DNA from: Bacillus sp. AFS073361
GTDB taxonomy: Bacteria > Bacillota > Bacilli > Bacillales > Cytobacillaceae
Assembly (NCBI RefSeq): GCF_002567005.1
Contig: NZ_NUZU01000038.1
Span: forward strand, 62,001-126,000
DNA: 64,000 nt
Reading direction: 5' to 3'
The stretch's first letter is position 1. Each line of letters opens with the position of its first letter. The notes beneath the pieces are model-generated. The model ran no database searches and was not told the DNA's origin. It saw nothing but the letters and a program-made list of their open reading frames with translations. Below are positions 35,731 through 47,151 of the stretch, piece by piece. A program made the translations under genes and the position numbers.

Positions 35731-35932
35731 AAAAGAGTCCCAATTATGCCGTCACTTTTAACATCCTTAGTTTTGATCCCGCATTCAGCAGGGGGGTGCC
35801 CTGTTCCCGAAATTGTAAGTCCCCTTACCCGTATAAGAGTGGGGCATTTACGCAATCAGGAAACTCTAGACTCCCGAATAATTAATGTTCGGTCAAAACT
35901 TCAGGCAACGCAACGTACATCTCAGGACTCTT
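35731..35932 (-). ncRNA. bsrA: 6S RNA (6S-1/BsrA type)
   Basis: Binds the sigma-A holoenzyme and mimics an open promoter. On the minus strand the RNA starts AAGAGTCCTGAGATG and ends AATTGGGACTCTTTT, which pair to close the rod. Inside are blocks known from BsrA: AAGTTTTGACCGAACATT, AAATGCCCCACTCTTATACG, GTAAGGGGACTTAC, CTGCTGAATGCGGGATCAAA and ACTAAGGATGTT. TATTAT lies about ten bases upstream as a -10 box. The position between aspS and tcdA matches B. subtilis. End positions are good to a few bases. Confidence 0.93.
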
Positions 35933-35997
35933 CTTTGTTGCTTTTATAATAGCATATTGAAAATCCGGATTCAAGGATTCATGAAAGCGAATTCCTG

Positions 35998-37767
35998 CTA
36001 TTTTTTAACATTTAGTGACAGATGTAATTCCTTCAATTGGGCCTCAGAAACTTCCCCAGGAGCATCCGTTAACAAGCAGCTGGCACTAGCAGTCTTAGGA
36101 AATGCAATGGTATCTCTTAGGTTGGTGCTTCCAGCAAGAAGCATAACCAATCGGTCCAATCCAAGCGCGATCCCGCCGTGTGGTGGTGTTCCATACTCAA
36201 ACGCATTCAATAAGAAACCGAATTGCTCATTGGCTTGTTCCGGTGTAAATCCAAGAATGTTAAACATTTTTTCTTGGATCGGACGCTCGAATATACGAAG
36301 GGATCCGCCGCCAAGCTCATATCCATTTAAGACAATATCATAGGCCTGTGCACGGACTTTTGACGGGTCAGAATCTAAATATTCAAGGTCTTCCCTAAAT
36401 GGCATCGTAAACGGATGGTGAGCCGCGTAATAACGTCCTTCCTCCTCATCGTACTCAAGAAGCGGCCAGTCCGTTACCCATAAGAAATTGAATAAACTTG
36501 GGTCAATTAAATCTAAATCCCTGGCCAACTTTTGGCGAAGGGCACCTAAAGCATCGGCGACAACCTTTTTCTTGTCAGCAACAAATAAAAGTAAATCTCC
36601 TTCTGTTGCTTCAAGGGTCGCTTTAAGTGCTTGGGCATCCTCTTCTAAGAAGAATTTAGCAATCGGACCTTTTAGCCCTTCAGAATCGACTTTTAGCCAC
36701 GCAAGCCCCTTCGCGCCATATACAGCAACGAACTCTGTTAAGGCATCAATGTCTTTACGTGAGTAATTGTCAGCGGCACCTTTCACATTGATTGCTTTTA
36801 CTTGGCCTCCATTTGCAACTGCCGATGCAAATACTTTAAAGCCTGAATCCTTAACAATTTCAGAAAGATCGACGAGCTCTAATCCAAAACGAGTATCAGG
36901 TTTATCCGAGCCATAACGGCTCATTGCCTCGTCATAGGTCATCCGAGGGAATGCATCAGGCAGGTCTACACCTTTTACTTCTTTCATTAACTTTGTCATC
37001 ATCTTTTCCATCATGCCCATGATATCTTCCTGGCTTAAAAAGCTTGTCTCGATATCGATTTGGGTAAATTCTGGCTGACGGTCAGCACGTAAATCCTCAT
37101 CGCGGAAGCAGCGTGCAATTTGGTAATAACGTTCAATGCCGCCGACCATGAGCAATTGTTTAAACAGTTGTGGTGATTGCGGCAGGGCATAAAACTCGCC
37201 TGGATGAACACGGCTTGGTACTAAATAATCCCGTGCTCCCTCAGGGGTACTTTTTGTCAAAATAGGTGTTTCAATATCTAAGAAGCCTTCTCCATCAAGA
37301 TAATCTCTGATTTGCTTGGTCACTTGATGACGCATCTTTAGGGTTTCAAAAATAACCGGACGACGGAAATCAAGGTAACGGTATTTTAAGCGGACATCTT
37401 CAGATGCATCGGTTTTATCAGAAATCATAAATGGCGGTGTCTTTGCTTCATTAATGATTGTTACTTTTTCTGCCTGCACTTCAATTTTTCCAGTTTTCAG
37501 GTTATCATTGAAGGTAGCTGCCTCGCGCGCTACAACAGTTCCAACTATATCTAAAACATACTCGTTACGGATTGTTTCAGCAATTTGCAATGCTTCTTGT
37601 GATAAATCCGGATTAAAAACTACTTGAACAATCCCTGAACGGTCGCGGAGATCAATAAAAATTAATCCGCCAAGGTCACGTCTTTTTTGGACCCAACCCT
37701 TCAATGTTATTTTTTCACCGACTGCTGATTCTGGGACTTCCCCACAAAAATATGATCTGCCAAACAT
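35998..37767 (-). CDS. aspS: Aspartyl-tRNA synthetase
   Basis: Class II synthetase of 589 residues. The N-terminal OB anticodon-binding domain ([35 protein letters not shown]) is followed by the catalytic core ([40 protein letters not shown]), the bacterial GAD insertion, and motif 3 [11 protein letters not shown]. It follows hisS by 13 bp and is controlled through the same T-box leader. Whether it charges Asp only cannot be told. Confidence 0.97.
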   Translation of the reverse strand: MFGRSYFCGEVPESAVGEKITLKGWVQKRRDLGGLIFIDLRDRSGIVQVVFNPDLSQEALQIAETIRNEYVLDIVGTVVAREAATFNDNLKTGKIEVQAEKVTIINEAKTPPFMISDKTDASEDVRLKYRYLDFRRPVIFETLKMRHQVTKQIRDYLDGEGFLDIETPILTKSTPEGARDYLVPSRVHPGEFYALPQSPQLFKQLLMVGGIERYYQIARCFRDEDLRADRQPEFTQIDIETSFLSQEDIMGMMEKMMTKLMKEVKGVDLPDAFPRMTYDEAMSRYGSDKPDTRFGLELVDLSEIVKDSGFKVFASAVANGGQVKAINVKGAADNYSRKDIDALTEFVAVYGAKGLAWLKVDSEGLKGPIAKFFLEEDAQALKATLEATEGDLLLFVADKKKVVADALGALRQKLARDLDLIDPSLFNFLWVTDWPLLEYDEEEGRYYAAHHPFTMPFREDLEYLDSDPSKVRAQAYDIVLNGYELGGGSLRIFERPIQEKMFNILGFTPEQANEQFGFLLNAFEYGTPPHGGIALGLDRLVMLLAGSTNLRDTIAFPKTASASCLLTDAPGEVSEAQLKELHLSLNVKK

Positions 37768-37780
37768 AATTATCCCCCTC

Positions 37781-39052
37781 TTAATCCTGTAACTCTTGGA
37801 ACTGTTTAATAAAAGTTGCTAAATCAATTTCTACTTGCTCACCTGTAGCCATATTTTTTACATTGATTTTATTATTTTTAAGTTCTTCATCACCTAAAAC
37901 TGCTACAAACTTAGCTCTTAGACGGTCGGCTGCTTTAAATTGAGCTTTAATTTTCCGATCCAAATAATCTCTTTCTGCTGAGAAACCTGCACGACGCAGC
38001 TGCTGTAACAATCCAACGGTGTAATCCTTCGCTTCCTCCCCGAGTGCGGCAAGGTAACAATCAATGCCTTCGTTACCTGCAAGCTCAATCCCTTCTGCTT
38101 GGAGAGCCGCAATAAATCGTTCAATACTTAAAGCAAATCCGATACCTGGTGTTTCAGGTCCGCCAATTTCTTCAGCTAAACCATTGTAACGGCCTCCGCC
38201 GCATAACGTGGTGATCGCTCCAAATCCTTCAGCATTACTCATAATTTCAAATGCCGTGTGGTTGTAATAATCGAGTCCGCGAACTAAGTTGGCATCGACT
38301 TCGAAAGGAATATCCAATTGGGTTAAATACTTCTGTAATTTTTCAAAATAATCCTTTGAAAAATCATTAAGGAATTCAAGAATCGATGGTGCTGTTTTCA
38401 TCAATTCATGGTCGCGGTCCTGCTTACAATCCAAGATTCGGAGTGGATTTTTCTCAAGTCGATTTTGACAATCATGACAAAACTCACCGATTCTTGGTTT
38501 GAAGTGATTGACAAGTGCATCGCGGTGAGCGCCGCGGCTTTCCTTATCACCCAGGCTATTAATAATCAACTTCAGCTTTTTTAAACCCATTTCTTTATAT
38601 AGGTTCATCGCAAGGGAAATGACTTCTGCATCAATGGCAGGGTCATTACTTCCTAATGCTTCAATTCCGAATTGAACAAACTGGCGAAAGCGCCCTGCTT
38701 GTGGTCGTTCATATCGGAACATCGGTCCCATATAGTAAAGCTTGACCGGCTGATTAGCCAGCCCGAACATTTTTTTCTCCACATAAGAACGGACAACTGC
38801 TGCGGTACCTTCTGGTCGTAGGGTTAGACTACGTTTGCCGCGGTCTTCAAATGTATACATTTCTTTCTGAACGATATCTGTGCTATCGCCAACGCCTCTT
38901 GAAAAAAGATCTGTATGTTCGAATATTGGGGTGCGAATCTCTTTATATTGATATTTCTCACAAAGTTCACGCGCTTTAGCTTCAATCAGTTGCCACTTTT
39001 CTACCTCTCCAGGTAAAATGTCTTGCGTTCCCCGAGGAATGCTAATGGACAT
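37781..39052 (-). CDS. hisS: Histidyl-tRNA synthetase
   Basis: Class II synthetase of 423 residues. Catalytic motif 2 ([19 protein letters not shown]), histidine-binding [14 protein letters not shown] and GGGRYNGL are present, with a C-terminal anticodon-binding domain. First gene of the hisS-aspS operon behind a T-box leader. Confidence 0.97.
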   Translation of the reverse strand: MSISIPRGTQDILPGEVEKWQLIEAKARELCEKYQYKEIRTPIFEHTDLFSRGVGDSTDIVQKEMYTFEDRGKRSLTLRPEGTAAVVRSYVEKKMFGLANQPVKLYYMGPMFRYERPQAGRFRQFVQFGIEALGSNDPAIDAEVISLAMNLYKEMGLKKLKLIINSLGDKESRGAHRDALVNHFKPRIGEFCHDCQNRLEKNPLRILDCKQDRDHELMKTAPSILEFLNDFSKDYFEKLQKYLTQLDIPFEVDANLVRGLDYYNHTAFEIMSNAEGFGAITTLCGGGRYNGLAEEIGGPETPGIGFALSIERFIAALQAEGIELAGNEGIDCYLAALGEEAKDYTVGLLQQLRRAGFSAERDYLDRKIKAQFKAADRLRAKFVAVLGDEELKNNKINVKNMATGEQVEIDLATFIKQFQELQD

Positions 39053-39124
39053 AGTGGAAAACCTCCTTATTTTTTCTTATGTAAGCAGATGGAATTATTA
39101 CTATTTTCCTAAATAAAAACAAAC

Positions 39125-39410
39125 AAAAAACTCCCATCCCTTGTATGAATACAAGGGACGAGAGTTTGATTAATCCCGCGGTGCCACCCTAGTTGAAGGC
39201 ATGAACAACATGCACTTCCTCTTTAACAGTTAACGCCTGCTACGTTCTTCTCCTACTAGAGGGTACCCTTTTTCAGAGAGAAGCCTACGGAGTGTTCATT
39301 CATTAAGTTCCATGTAGAAATGCTTTCAGCCCAGGACATTTCCTCTCTATTCATGAGTTTGCTTAATTACTATGCTCCATCATTGGTATATCACAATATG
39401 TCATTTTATT
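39125..39410 (-). promoter_or_regulatory. T-box leader of hisS-aspS
   Basis: On the minus strand the core AGGGTGGCACCGCGGG (invariant part 39177-39186) is followed by a terminator hairpin: AACTCTCGTCCCTTGTAT with ATACAAGGGATGGGAGTT, then TTTTTTG (39127-39167). The upstream part contains the AGAGAGG...GCTGAAAG elements of T-box stem I. The specifier codon was not assigned. Confidence 0.92.
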
Positions 39411-39416
39411 TAATTA

Positions 39417-39445
39417 ATATTACGGAGCATCGCAGATATTGTCAA
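39417..39445 (-). promoter_or_regulatory. Sigma-A promoter of hisS-aspS
   Basis: TTGACA (39445-39440) and TAATAT (39422-39417) with 17-bp spacing, just beyond the yrzK stop. Confidence 0.8.
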
Positions 39446-39452
39446 TAGCCAA

Positions 39453-39629
39453 TTATGATCTTTCTAAATGTTTTTTTAACTTTCTGACATCACCCATTGT
39501 TATTCCGAATTCTGATGCGAGTTCAAACGAGTTTGCATGCTGTTCCTTTTGAATAAAATCATGAAAATCAACACCGAAAAGCCGACCATCCATAGATTGG
39601 ATGTTCATTCCTTTTTCACTTGCTCTCAC
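39453..39629 (-). CDS. yrzK: YrzK-like small protein
   Basis: Protein of 58 residues starting MRASEKGMNIQSMDGRLFGV. The C-terminal part FELASEFGITMGDVRKLKKH looks like a single helix-turn-helix of the sigma-70 region-4 type. Start is GTG 39629 with GAGGTG seven bases upstream. It lies between hisS and the amidase gene, as yrzK does in B. subtilis. Function unknown; DNA binding is only inferred. Confidence 0.75.
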   Translation of the reverse strand: MRASEKGMNIQSMDGRLFGVDFHDFIQKEQHANSFELASEFGITMGDVRKLKKHLERS

Positions 39630-39794
39630 TTCTAATCACCTCAGCCTTTTCATCATTACTCATATTATCTCCACCAATCGTGAAAAACTTGCATCCTGAT
39701 AGGATTTTCTCACCAAATTGGTCAATATTAGCATTTTAGGCATGATTTTCAGCTTTTGATACGCTAAAATAATAGAATAGAAAAGGAGGGCTTT

Positions 39795-41306
39795 ATGGTC
39801 AAAAAAGGTAGTTTATGGGTATTATCTATTATTCTTATTTTTATAACTTTTATGCCTCATGGTAAAAGTGTGGCAGCAACAGAGTCCATTACGATTTCCA
39901 CCGATAATGTCAATCTTCGCGGCGGTCCAGGTCTAAGTTACCCACTAATAAAAATTGTATATCGGGGCGAAAAGTATCCGATTGTGAAAGAACAAGGCGA
40001 TTGGATCGAAATTGAACTTGCCAATGGCCAAACAGGCTGGCTCGTTAATTGGCTCGTCACCAAAGAAACCAATTCGGCTATAAAAACTAATTACGGTATG
40101 GTGAATGCTGATACCTTAAATATGCGCCAGGAACCTTCCGCATTAAGCTCAGTTGTTGGGAAACTTACCTATGGGACAAGCGTCACCATATATTCGAAAC
40201 AAGATAATTGGCTGGAGATTGGTTTTTCAAATGTAAGAGGCTGGGTTATCTCTGATTTTATTGACGTCCAAGCAGCAGGTGACACATCTTCAGGTACGGC
40301 AAAAAGGAATGGCTTAATTGGAACAGTAACAGCCGACAGCCTTAGTGTCCGCTCAAGTGCCTCATTGAATTCCAACCTAATTGGAACTGTAACTATGGGG
40401 CAACGTTTTACGATCGTAGAAGAATTGAATAATTGGGCAAAGATAGAGTACCAGTCTGGTAGTTTCGGGTGGGTAGCTGGTTGGTTTCTCGAGAAAGAGA
40501 CTTCCAAAACTCAAACTGGACAAACCGTGAAGGAAACTATTATTACGATAATAAATAACGGGACAAATATCCGCAAAGGTCCAGATGTACAGTCAGATGT
40601 TATCGAACGGACCAATACAGGTGCAGCATATTCCGTAAAAAACATCATCAATGATTGGTATGAAGTTAAGTTAGAAGACGGAAGAATTGGTTATATTGCC
40701 GGCTGGCTGGTTTCCATTAACGGGAACAACCCACAGATTAAAAAGCAAGGCGCTGAAGGCTATCTTAAAAATAAAACGATTGTCCTTGATCCAGGGCATG
40801 GCGGTACGGATAAAGGGGCAACGGGTGTCAGCGGAACATATGAAAAAGACCTTACACTTCGGACGGCACAACTTTTGTCAGATAAATTAATGGCAGCAGG
40901 GGCTAATGTTTACATAACGAGAATAAATGATTCTTACTTACAACTAGCCTCTCGTGTGAATATAGCAAGTTCCTACAATGCGGATGCCTTTATCAGTCTC
41001 CATTACGATAGCAATGTTGAGCCAAGTACCCGCGGTATGACTGGCTATTATTATCACTCTTATCAACAAGCCCTTGCTGAATCCATTTTTGCATCAACCG
41101 TCGGTCAAACGAAAATGACTAGTCGGGGGGTCCGTTTTGGTGATTTCCATGTCATCCGTGAAAATAGTCAAAAAGCTGTTTTAATGGAACTAGGCTATTT
41201 AAGCAATCCAGCTGAAGAAATGGTCATAACATCTGCTGGATTCCAAGAAAATGCGGCAGCGGGGATGTTTGATGGACTGGCCCGCTACTTTAAAGAAAAT
41301 GAATAA
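39795..41306 (+). CDS. yrvJ: N-acetylmuramoyl-L-alanine amidase with four SH3 domains (YrvJ-like)
   Basis: Secreted peptidoglycan hydrolase of 503 residues. A signal peptide (about residues 1-28, ending SVAA) is followed by four bacterial SH3 domains (each with a pattern like VNLRGGPGLSYPLI, LNMRQEPSALSSVV, LSVRSSASLNSNLI, TNIRKGPDVQSDVI) and a C-terminal Amidase_3 domain with zinc ligands H335, E350 and H403 and catalytic E465. ATG 39795 follows GGAGGG. The SH3 domains should hold it at the cell wall. Stands alone between divergent or terminated genes. Confidence 0.94.
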   Translation: MVKKGSLWVLSIILIFITFMPHGKSVAATESITISTDNVNLRGGPGLSYPLIKIVYRGEKYPIVKEQGDWIEIELANGQTGWLVNWLVTKETNSAIKTNYGMVNADTLNMRQEPSALSSVVGKLTYGTSVTIYSKQDNWLEIGFSNVRGWVISDFIDVQAAGDTSSGTAKRNGLIGTVTADSLSVRSSASLNSNLIGTVTMGQRFTIVEELNNWAKIEYQSGSFGWVAGWFLEKETSKTQTGQTVKETIITIINNGTNIRKGPDVQSDVIERTNTGAAYSVKNIINDWYEVKLEDGRIGYIAGWLVSINGNNPQIKKQGAEGYLKNKTIVLDPGHGGTDKGATGVSGTYEKDLTLRTAQLLSDKLMAAGANVYITRINDSYLQLASRVNIASSYNADAFISLHYDSNVEPSTRGMTGYYYHSYQQALAESIFASTVGQTKMTSRGVRFGDFHVIRENSQKAVLMELGYLSNPAEEMVITSAGFQENAAAGMFDGLARYFKENE

Positions 41307-41314
41307 AGTTCAAA

Positions 41315-41351
41315 AAAAAGGCTTAGCACTTGATTAAGTGCTAAGCCTTTT
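41315..41351. terminator. Bidirectional terminator between amidase and dtd
   Basis: AAAGGCTTAGCACTT pairs with AAGTGCTAAGCCTTT around GATT, with A/T runs on both sides. Serves both convergent genes. Confidence 0.9.
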
Positions 41352-41795
41352 TTATGCTTTACTATCAATAATCAACGTTACGGGACCGTCATTGATTAGT
41401 TCAACATCCATCATCGCACCGAAAATACCGGTTTCCACACGGATGCCTTTTTCACGAAGCAAGCTATTAAAAACCTCATAAAGTTCAACCGCCTGTTCTG
41501 GACGTGCCGCACCCATGAAATTAGGCCTTCTTCCCTTTCGACAATCCCCGTAAAGGGTAAATTGCGAAACGGAAAGAATTTCACCACCGACATCCATTAA
41601 AGAAAAATTCATTTTTCCGTCTTCATCTTCAAAAATACGGAGATTAGCAATTTTATCAGCAAGATAGGCAGCGTCTTCTTGTTTGTCTTCATGGGTTACA
41701 CCGACAAGCAGGACTAGCCCTTTGGTTATTTGCCCCGTTACCTCCCCAGCAACGGTTACGCTGGCATTTTTACTTCTTTGCACAACAACACGCAT
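41352..41795 (-). CDS. dtd: D-aminoacyl-tRNA deacylase
   Basis: Removes D-amino acids from tRNAs. The product is 147 residues with both catalytic motifs, [10 protein letters not shown] and GPVTLIID (the cross-subunit Gly-Pro). It follows relA by 11 bp, as in many Firmicutes. Confidence 0.96.
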   Translation of the reverse strand: MRVVVQRSKNASVTVAGEVTGQITKGLVLLVGVTHEDKQEDAAYLADKIANLRIFEDEDGKMNFSLMDVGGEILSVSQFTLYGDCRKGRRPNFMGAARPEQAVELYEVFNSLLREKGIRVETGIFGAMMDVELINDGPVTLIIDSKA

Positions 41796-41806
41796 TCTGA
41801 AACTCC

Positions 41807-44005
41807 TTAATTCATCATTCGACGTACTGAATAGATATCTGGGATCTGTTTAATGCGTTCGACCACCTTTTGCAAGTGGGCCACATTATGGATGGCAATC
41901 GACATGTTTATCGTAGCCATTTTATTCCGATCTGTTTTACCAGAAACCGCAGAAATATTCGTTTTTGTTTCATTTACCGCTTGAAGCACCTCATTCAGAA
42001 GCCCTCTGCGGTCATAGCCGCTAATTTCAATGTCAACATTATATTCTTTCCGGTCATTTAAAGATGATTCCCATTCAACCGGAATTAACCTTGACTGTGC
42101 ATCATTCGAATCAATATTCGTACAGTCCGAGCGATGAACAGATACCCCGCGGCCTTTAGTAATAAAACCTACAATTTCATCTCCAGGTACAGGGTTACAG
42201 CATCTTGATAAGCGAATCAATAAATTATCGATGCCTGATACTCGGACACCGGATTCCCGCTTTTTCGTTGCTGGGAAAGTCTTTAAATCCGTTATGGCAT
42301 TCGTAATATTCGAACTTTGTTCCTGATCTCTCTTTTTACGCCATTTCTCAGTTAAACGGTTTGCCACCTGTAAGGCCGTTACTCCATTATAGCCCACCGC
42401 TGCATACATATCTTCTTCATTGGAAAAATTAAACTTTTCAGCAACTTTTTTCAGATTGTCTGTAGTTAATATTTCTTTAATATCAAATTCCATATTACGA
42501 ATTTCTTTTTCTACTAACTCTTTACCTTTATCCACATTTTCATCACGGCGCTGTTTCTTAAAGAAGGCCCGGATCTTGTTTTTAGCTTGTGATGTTTGCG
42601 CAAGCTTCAACCAATCCTGACTTGGACCGTATGAATGTTTCGAAGTAAGGATTTCAATAATATCGCCAGTCTTGAGTCGATAGTCAAGGGTAACCATTTT
42701 GCCATTCACTTTTGCACCTATCGTCTTATTGCCAATTTCAGAGTGAATTCGATAAGCAAAATCAATAGGAACAGAACCAGATGGCAACTCAATTACATCA
42801 CCTTTTGGCGTAAATATAAACACCATATCGGAAAATAAGTCGATTTTCAATGACTCCATAAACTCTTCCGCATTAGCGGTATCATTTTGAAATTCAAGGA
42901 TCTCTCTAAACCAGGTCAGTTTTTGTTCAAACGTGGTGGTATCATTCATTGCTTCTTTGCCCTCTTTATACGCCCAGTGAGCAGCAACCCCGAATTCGGC
43001 TATCCGATGCATTTCCTTCGTCCTAATCTGAACTTCAAGCGGATCTCCCTTTGGGCCAATTACAGTGGTGTGCAACGATTGATACATATTCGGTTTAGGC
43101 ATCGCAATATAATCCTTAAACCGGCCAGGCATCGGTTTCCAGCAGGTGTGAATGATTCCTAGGACAGCATAGCAATCTTTAATACTGTTCACGACAATGC
43201 GGACAGCTAGTAAATCATAAATTTCACTGAATTGCTTATTTTGCAAAGCCATTTTTCGGTAAATACTATAAATATGCTTTGGGCGGCCAGAAAGTTCTGC
43301 TTTAATAGCCACTTCTCCCATTCGGCTTTTTACTTCGTCAATAACATCCTCTAAATATTGCTCGCGTTCAGCACGCTTCTTTTTCATTAGGTTAACAATT
43401 CGATAGTATTGCTGCGGATTTAAATACCTTAATGCTGTATCTTCGAGCTCCCATTTAATCTTAGAGATCCCAAGACGATGTGCCAAAGGTGCAAAAATTT
43501 CAAGTGTTTCATTTGAAATCCGACGCTGCTTTTCTACAGGAAGATGTTTAAGTGTCCGCATATTATGCAAACGGTCGGCAAGCTTAATCAGAATAACCCG
43601 GATATCCTGAGCCATGGCCACAAACATTTTTCTGTGATTTTCTGCTTGCTGTTCCTCGTGAGATTTATATTTAATTTTCCCTAATTTTGTTACACCGTCG
43701 ACAAGCATCGCCACTTCGTCATTAAAAGCTGTTTCGATATCTTTTAAGGATACACTCGTATCTTCTACGACGTCGTGAAGAAAACCAGCAGCAACCGTAG
43801 CAGGATCCATCTCCAAGTCAGCTAAAATGCCCGCAACCTGGATGGGGTGGATAATGTAGGGTTCTCCCGATTTTCGATATTGTTCACGATGAGCATGTTT
43901 TGCGAATTCGTATGCATTTTTTACTAATTCAACATGTTCCTCATTTAAGTAGTTCCGAGTCTTGTCGATGACTTGGTCGGCTGTCAACACTAAATCATTC
44001 GCCAT
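41807..44005 (-). CDS. relA: Bifunctional (p)ppGpp synthetase/hydrolase Rel
   Basis: Stringent-response enzyme of 732 residues. HD hydrolase domain with HDVVED at about residues 77-82, synthetase domain ([28 protein letters not shown]-type), TGS domain ([20 protein letters not shown]), zinc-finger/RIS region and C-terminal ACT domain. The hydrolase motif is intact, so it should both make and degrade (p)ppGpp. Promoter at 44091-44119. Confidence 0.97.
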   Translation of the reverse strand: MANDLVLTADQVIDKTRNYLNEEHVELVKNAYEFAKHAHREQYRKSGEPYIIHPIQVAGILADLEMDPATVAAGFLHDVVEDTSVSLKDIETAFNDEVAMLVDGVTKLGKIKYKSHEEQQAENHRKMFVAMAQDIRVILIKLADRLHNMRTLKHLPVEKQRRISNETLEIFAPLAHRLGISKIKWELEDTALRYLNPQQYYRIVNLMKKKRAEREQYLEDVIDEVKSRMGEVAIKAELSGRPKHIYSIYRKMALQNKQFSEIYDLLAVRIVVNSIKDCYAVLGIIHTCWKPMPGRFKDYIAMPKPNMYQSLHTTVIGPKGDPLEVQIRTKEMHRIAEFGVAAHWAYKEGKEAMNDTTTFEQKLTWFREILEFQNDTANAEEFMESLKIDLFSDMVFIFTPKGDVIELPSGSVPIDFAYRIHSEIGNKTIGAKVNGKMVTLDYRLKTGDIIEILTSKHSYGPSQDWLKLAQTSQAKNKIRAFFKKQRRDENVDKGKELVEKEIRNMEFDIKEILTTDNLKKVAEKFNFSNEEDMYAAVGYNGVTALQVANRLTEKWRKKRDQEQSSNITNAITDLKTFPATKKRESGVRVSGIDNLLIRLSRCCNPVPGDEIVGFITKGRGVSVHRSDCTNIDSNDAQSRLIPVEWESSLNDRKEYNVDIEISGYDRRGLLNEVLQAVNETKTNISAVSGKTDRNKMATINMSIAIHNVAHLQKVVERIKQIPDIYSVRRMMN

Positions 44006-44090
44006 GAAATCACCTTTATTTTCGTCTCATTTTATTTATATAAATGTCATTCGCTAAAAATTAGTACCTTGAATATGAACGATTGTTACT

Positions 44091-44119
44091 ATTATCGAAA
44101 AAAATAGCCAAGATGTAAA
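44091..44119 (-). promoter_or_regulatory. Putative sigma-A promoter of relA
   Basis: TTTACA (44119-44114) and GATAAT (44096-44091) with 17-bp spacing, downstream of the apt terminator. Confidence 0.65.
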
Positions 44120-44146
44120 GGGATTGAGAAGTTTTTTTATTACATA

Positions 44147-44175
44147 AAGAGAGCACTCGCGCTTCGAGTGCCCTC
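44147..44175 (-). terminator. apt terminator
   Basis: GAGGGCACTCG pairs with CGAGTGCTCTC around AAGCG on the minus strand, followed by TTTATGTAA, ten bases after the apt stop. Confidence 0.75.
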
Positions 44176-44184
44176 ACTAATGGT

Positions 44185-44697
44185 TTAATAATGCATTAAT
44201 GTTAAAACATCATAACCATCAAGTTTTTGTCTGCCTTCTAAATAGCTTAATTCAACTAGGAAAGCGATACCGGCAACAACACCGCCAAGTTGCTCCACTA
44301 ATTGAATCGTAGCATCAATTGTTCCACCAGTAGCTAATAAATCATCCGTGATAAGGACGCGTTGCCCTGGCTTAATAGCATCTTTATGGATGGTTAGAAT
44401 ATCCTTTCCATATTCAAGACCATATCCTACCTTAATGGTTTCTCTAGGAAGCTTTCCTTCTTTACGAACAGGGGCAAAACCAATACCTAAGGCATAAGCC
44501 ACAGGACAACCAATAATGAAACCACGGGCTTCAGGTCCAACGATAATATCAATCTTACGTTCTTTGGCGTATGCAACGATTTGGTCTGTTGCATATTTAT
44601 ATGCTTCACCATTATTCATTAACGGTGTAATATCTTTAAATTTAATACCCTCTTTTGGCCAGTCAGGCACAATTGTAATAAATTCTTTTAAGTCCAT
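44185..44697 (-). CDS. apt: Adenine phosphoribosyltransferase
   Basis: Salvages adenine to AMP using PRPP. The product is 170 residues with the PRPP-binding motif [13 protein letters not shown] and the family block [18 protein letters not shown]. Its start overlaps the end of recJ by ten bases, so the two are translationally coupled (recJ-apt, as in B. subtilis). Confidence 0.97.
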   Translation of the reverse strand: MDLKEFITIVPDWPKEGIKFKDITPLMNNGEAYKYATDQIVAYAKERKIDIIVGPEARGFIIGCPVAYALGIGFAPVRKEGKLPRETIKVGYGLEYGKDILTIHKDAIKPGQRVLITDDLLATGGTIDATIQLVEQLGGVVAGIAFLVELSYLEGRQKLDGYDVLTLMHY

Positions 44698-47051
44698 TCT
44701 GTAATTGCCTCCTCAAATTCAACCGACTCTTGAATTACTTGATCGAACCAGCCTTTTAATTCCTGAAAGGACGAAAATAATAACTCTCTTTCCAGTTCAT
44801 ATTGTGCTTGTTTTAACTGATAGGTTCGAGAGTCAGTTAGGTCACGCTTTTGCGCTCCAGTTTTTAAAGTAATAAATCCATTGTTTATTGTAACAAAATC
44901 CAGGTCAGAAAACACCTTTGACATAAAGTTAATGGTTTCCTGCGACCAACCGCGGTGTTTAGCAAGTTCATCAGCATTACGTTTAAGATCAATCGGTCCT
45001 TTCTTTAAGAGAAAAGCATAAAACCATTTAAAATGGTCACGGGTCGGAACCGTACTAAAGAAATCACTCGATTCTTTATAAAAATAAGCATAAATCCTCG
45101 CAGGTTGTTTCCCTTTAAATAAAACCTTGAGAATCTCTTTCGAGGATGGAAAATCAACCAGAACAATGTTCGCTTTTTTCCCATCGAAAGCTTTTGCTGC
45201 TTCTATATCCTGAATTAGAATGGTCTCGGGCATCAAATTAGGGTTTATTTTTTCAAGGTGCTCTTCATTAAAAATAATAAATTTCCGATTTTCTGCTGGG
45301 ACTGTATTTGAAAGACTGTTGATTCGCTTTTGTCCTCGATAATCAAATAATTGCCATGACTCAACTGCGATATCATGGATAAAAATTTGTGGTTTACGTA
45401 TATTGTTCCATTCGTTGACAGATAATTCTCCAATTAACGAAATTTTTGATGCAGGTGAGATATGGTCCACCAGGTGGCCCAGTCCAAAACCGACGCCATC
45501 CAGATTTGCATCCTTCTCTTTTACAAGGAGCTTTAAATGGTTTTGCTCACTGCCGATTTTTCTCATACTTGTGATATCCACATTATTTATTAAAACTTTT
45601 GGCTTAGGATTGTCCATACCAAAAGGAGCTAAAAGACTCATCTCATCTAAAGAAGATAAATTTACATGTTCCAGCTGGACTTCCTCATCAAGATAGGTGA
45701 CCGGAATAAAATCTTCATCCGTAAGCTGCTCCTCTGCCAGTGAATTCAATCGTGTGCGGAGTCCAGCAACATCTTCTAGTTTTAAGGTCATTCCTGCTGC
45801 CATTGGATGTCCGCCAAAGTGAGGAAGTATGTCACGGCAGGTTGATAAATTCTTAAAGAGATCAAAACAAGCAATACTACGGGCAGAACCCTTAGCTACC
45901 CCTTTTTCTGGATCAAAATTCAAAATAATTACCGGACGGTAATACTTTTCAACCAGACGGGAGGCAACAATTCCTATAACACCAGCATTCCAGCCTTCCT
46001 TACCGATGACAAGAACCTTATTGGTATCAATTGGGAAGTGTGTTTCAACCTCTTCCATTGCCTCAGTCGTAATTGCATTAACAATAGACTGTCTTGACTT
46101 ATTAAGGTCATCCATTTCCGCTGCCAAGGTCTCTGCCTCAATCGGGTCATCTGTTAAGATAAGCTGGACGGCAAGGTCAGCATCTTCTAAGCGGCCCACG
46201 GCGTTAATCCTTGGTGCGAGTGTAAAACCAATCGTTTCTTCATTTATTGACAGTGGATCAACCCCTGCCAGTTTTAATATGGCTTTCAAGCCAATATTTT
46301 TGGTTGTTTTTAACTTTTCAAGTCCTTTTTTAGCAATCAGTCGATTCTCATCTTTTAGAGAGACTAAATCAGCAATTGTCCCAATTACAGCAATCTCCAA
46401 TAAATGCTCTGGTACTTTTCCGTAGAGGGCATGGGCTAATTTAAAGGCAACACCTACTCCAGCCAACTCTCGAAACGGATAGGTACTATCTGGGAGCTTT
46501 GGATGAATAATTGCAAGTGCCGTTGGTAATACCGGACCTGGCTCATGGTGATCAGTAATAATTAGATCTAATCCAAGCTCTTCGGCAACGGCTGCCTCAT
46601 GTACAGCAGATATTCCAGTATCCACAGTAATAATTAACTTTATTCCATTTTCCGCTGCATGCCGGAATGCAGTCTCATTCGGACCGTATCCTTCAGTGAA
46701 GCGGTTAGGGATATAAAATTGAACATTGGCTCCAAGATCTCGAAGTGTAATCATTAATACGGATGTACTGCTTACTCCATCTGCATCATAATCACCAAAA
46801 ATAAGAATCGGCTCTTGCTGTTCAATGGCTTGACGAATTCTATTTACAGCTATATCCATTCCTTTTAGAAGAAAAGGATCGTGAAACTCTTCCTTTCCAA
46901 ATAAAAAATACCGTGCTGATTCAACGGTATCAAAGCCACGGTTAACAAGCAGTGAAGCGACAAGAGGCGTAATTTTCAATTCAGTTTCAAGCTTTTTTAT
47001 TAGTTGCTCATCGGATTTCCGAACAATCCATCTAGTTTTCGAACTTAACAT
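44688..47051 (-). CDS. recJ: Single-stranded-DNA exonuclease RecJ
   Basis: 5'-3' exonuclease of 787 residues. DHH motifs [28 protein letters not shown] and the DHHA1 block [12 protein letters not shown] are present. A C-terminal Firmicutes-specific domain of about 230 residues follows. ATG 47051 is preferred because GTG 47063 overlaps the GAGGGG ribosome binding site. Confidence 0.95.
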   Translation of the reverse strand: MLSSKTRWIVRKSDEQLIKKLETELKITPLVASLLVNRGFDTVESARYFLFGKEEFHDPFLLKGMDIAVNRIRQAIEQQEPILIFGDYDADGVSSTSVLMITLRDLGANVQFYIPNRFTEGYGPNETAFRHAAENGIKLIITVDTGISAVHEAAVAEELGLDLIITDHHEPGPVLPTALAIIHPKLPDSTYPFRELAGVGVAFKLAHALYGKVPEHLLEIAVIGTIADLVSLKDENRLIAKKGLEKLKTTKNIGLKAILKLAGVDPLSINEETIGFTLAPRINAVGRLEDADLAVQLILTDDPIEAETLAAEMDDLNKSRQSIVNAITTEAMEEVETHFPIDTNKVLVIGKEGWNAGVIGIVASRLVEKYYRPVIILNFDPEKGVAKGSARSIACFDLFKNLSTCRDILPHFGGHPMAAGMTLKLEDVAGLRTRLNSLAEEQLTDEDFIPVTYLDEEVQLEHVNLSSLDEMSLLAPFGMDNPKPKVLINNVDITSMRKIGSEQNHLKLLVKEKDANLDGVGFGLGHLVDHISPASKISLIGELSVNEWNNIRKPQIFIHDIAVESWQLFDYRGQKRINSLSNTVPAENRKFIIFNEEHLEKINPNLMPETILIQDIEAAKAFDGKKANIVLVDFPSSKEILKVLFKGKQPARIYAYFYKESSDFFSTVPTRDHFKWFYAFLLKKGPIDLKRNADELAKHRGWSQETINFMSKVFSDLDFVTINNGFITLKTGAQKRDLTDSRTYQLKQAQYELERELLFSSFQELKGWFDQVIQESVEFEEAITEWT

Positions 47052-47116
47052 GTGTATGTTCACCCCTCAGACTTTCTCATTATACAGGAGTACAGGACAG
47101 GATTCAATGAAAAGAA

Positions 47117-47143
47117 AAAACCGCAGTGGATCTGCGGTTTGTT
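47117..47143 (-). terminator. secDF terminator
   Basis: AACCGCAG pairs with CTGCGGTT around ATCCA on the minus strand, followed by TTTTCTTT, just after the secDF stop. Confidence 0.8.
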
Positions 47144-47151
47144 TCGAAAAC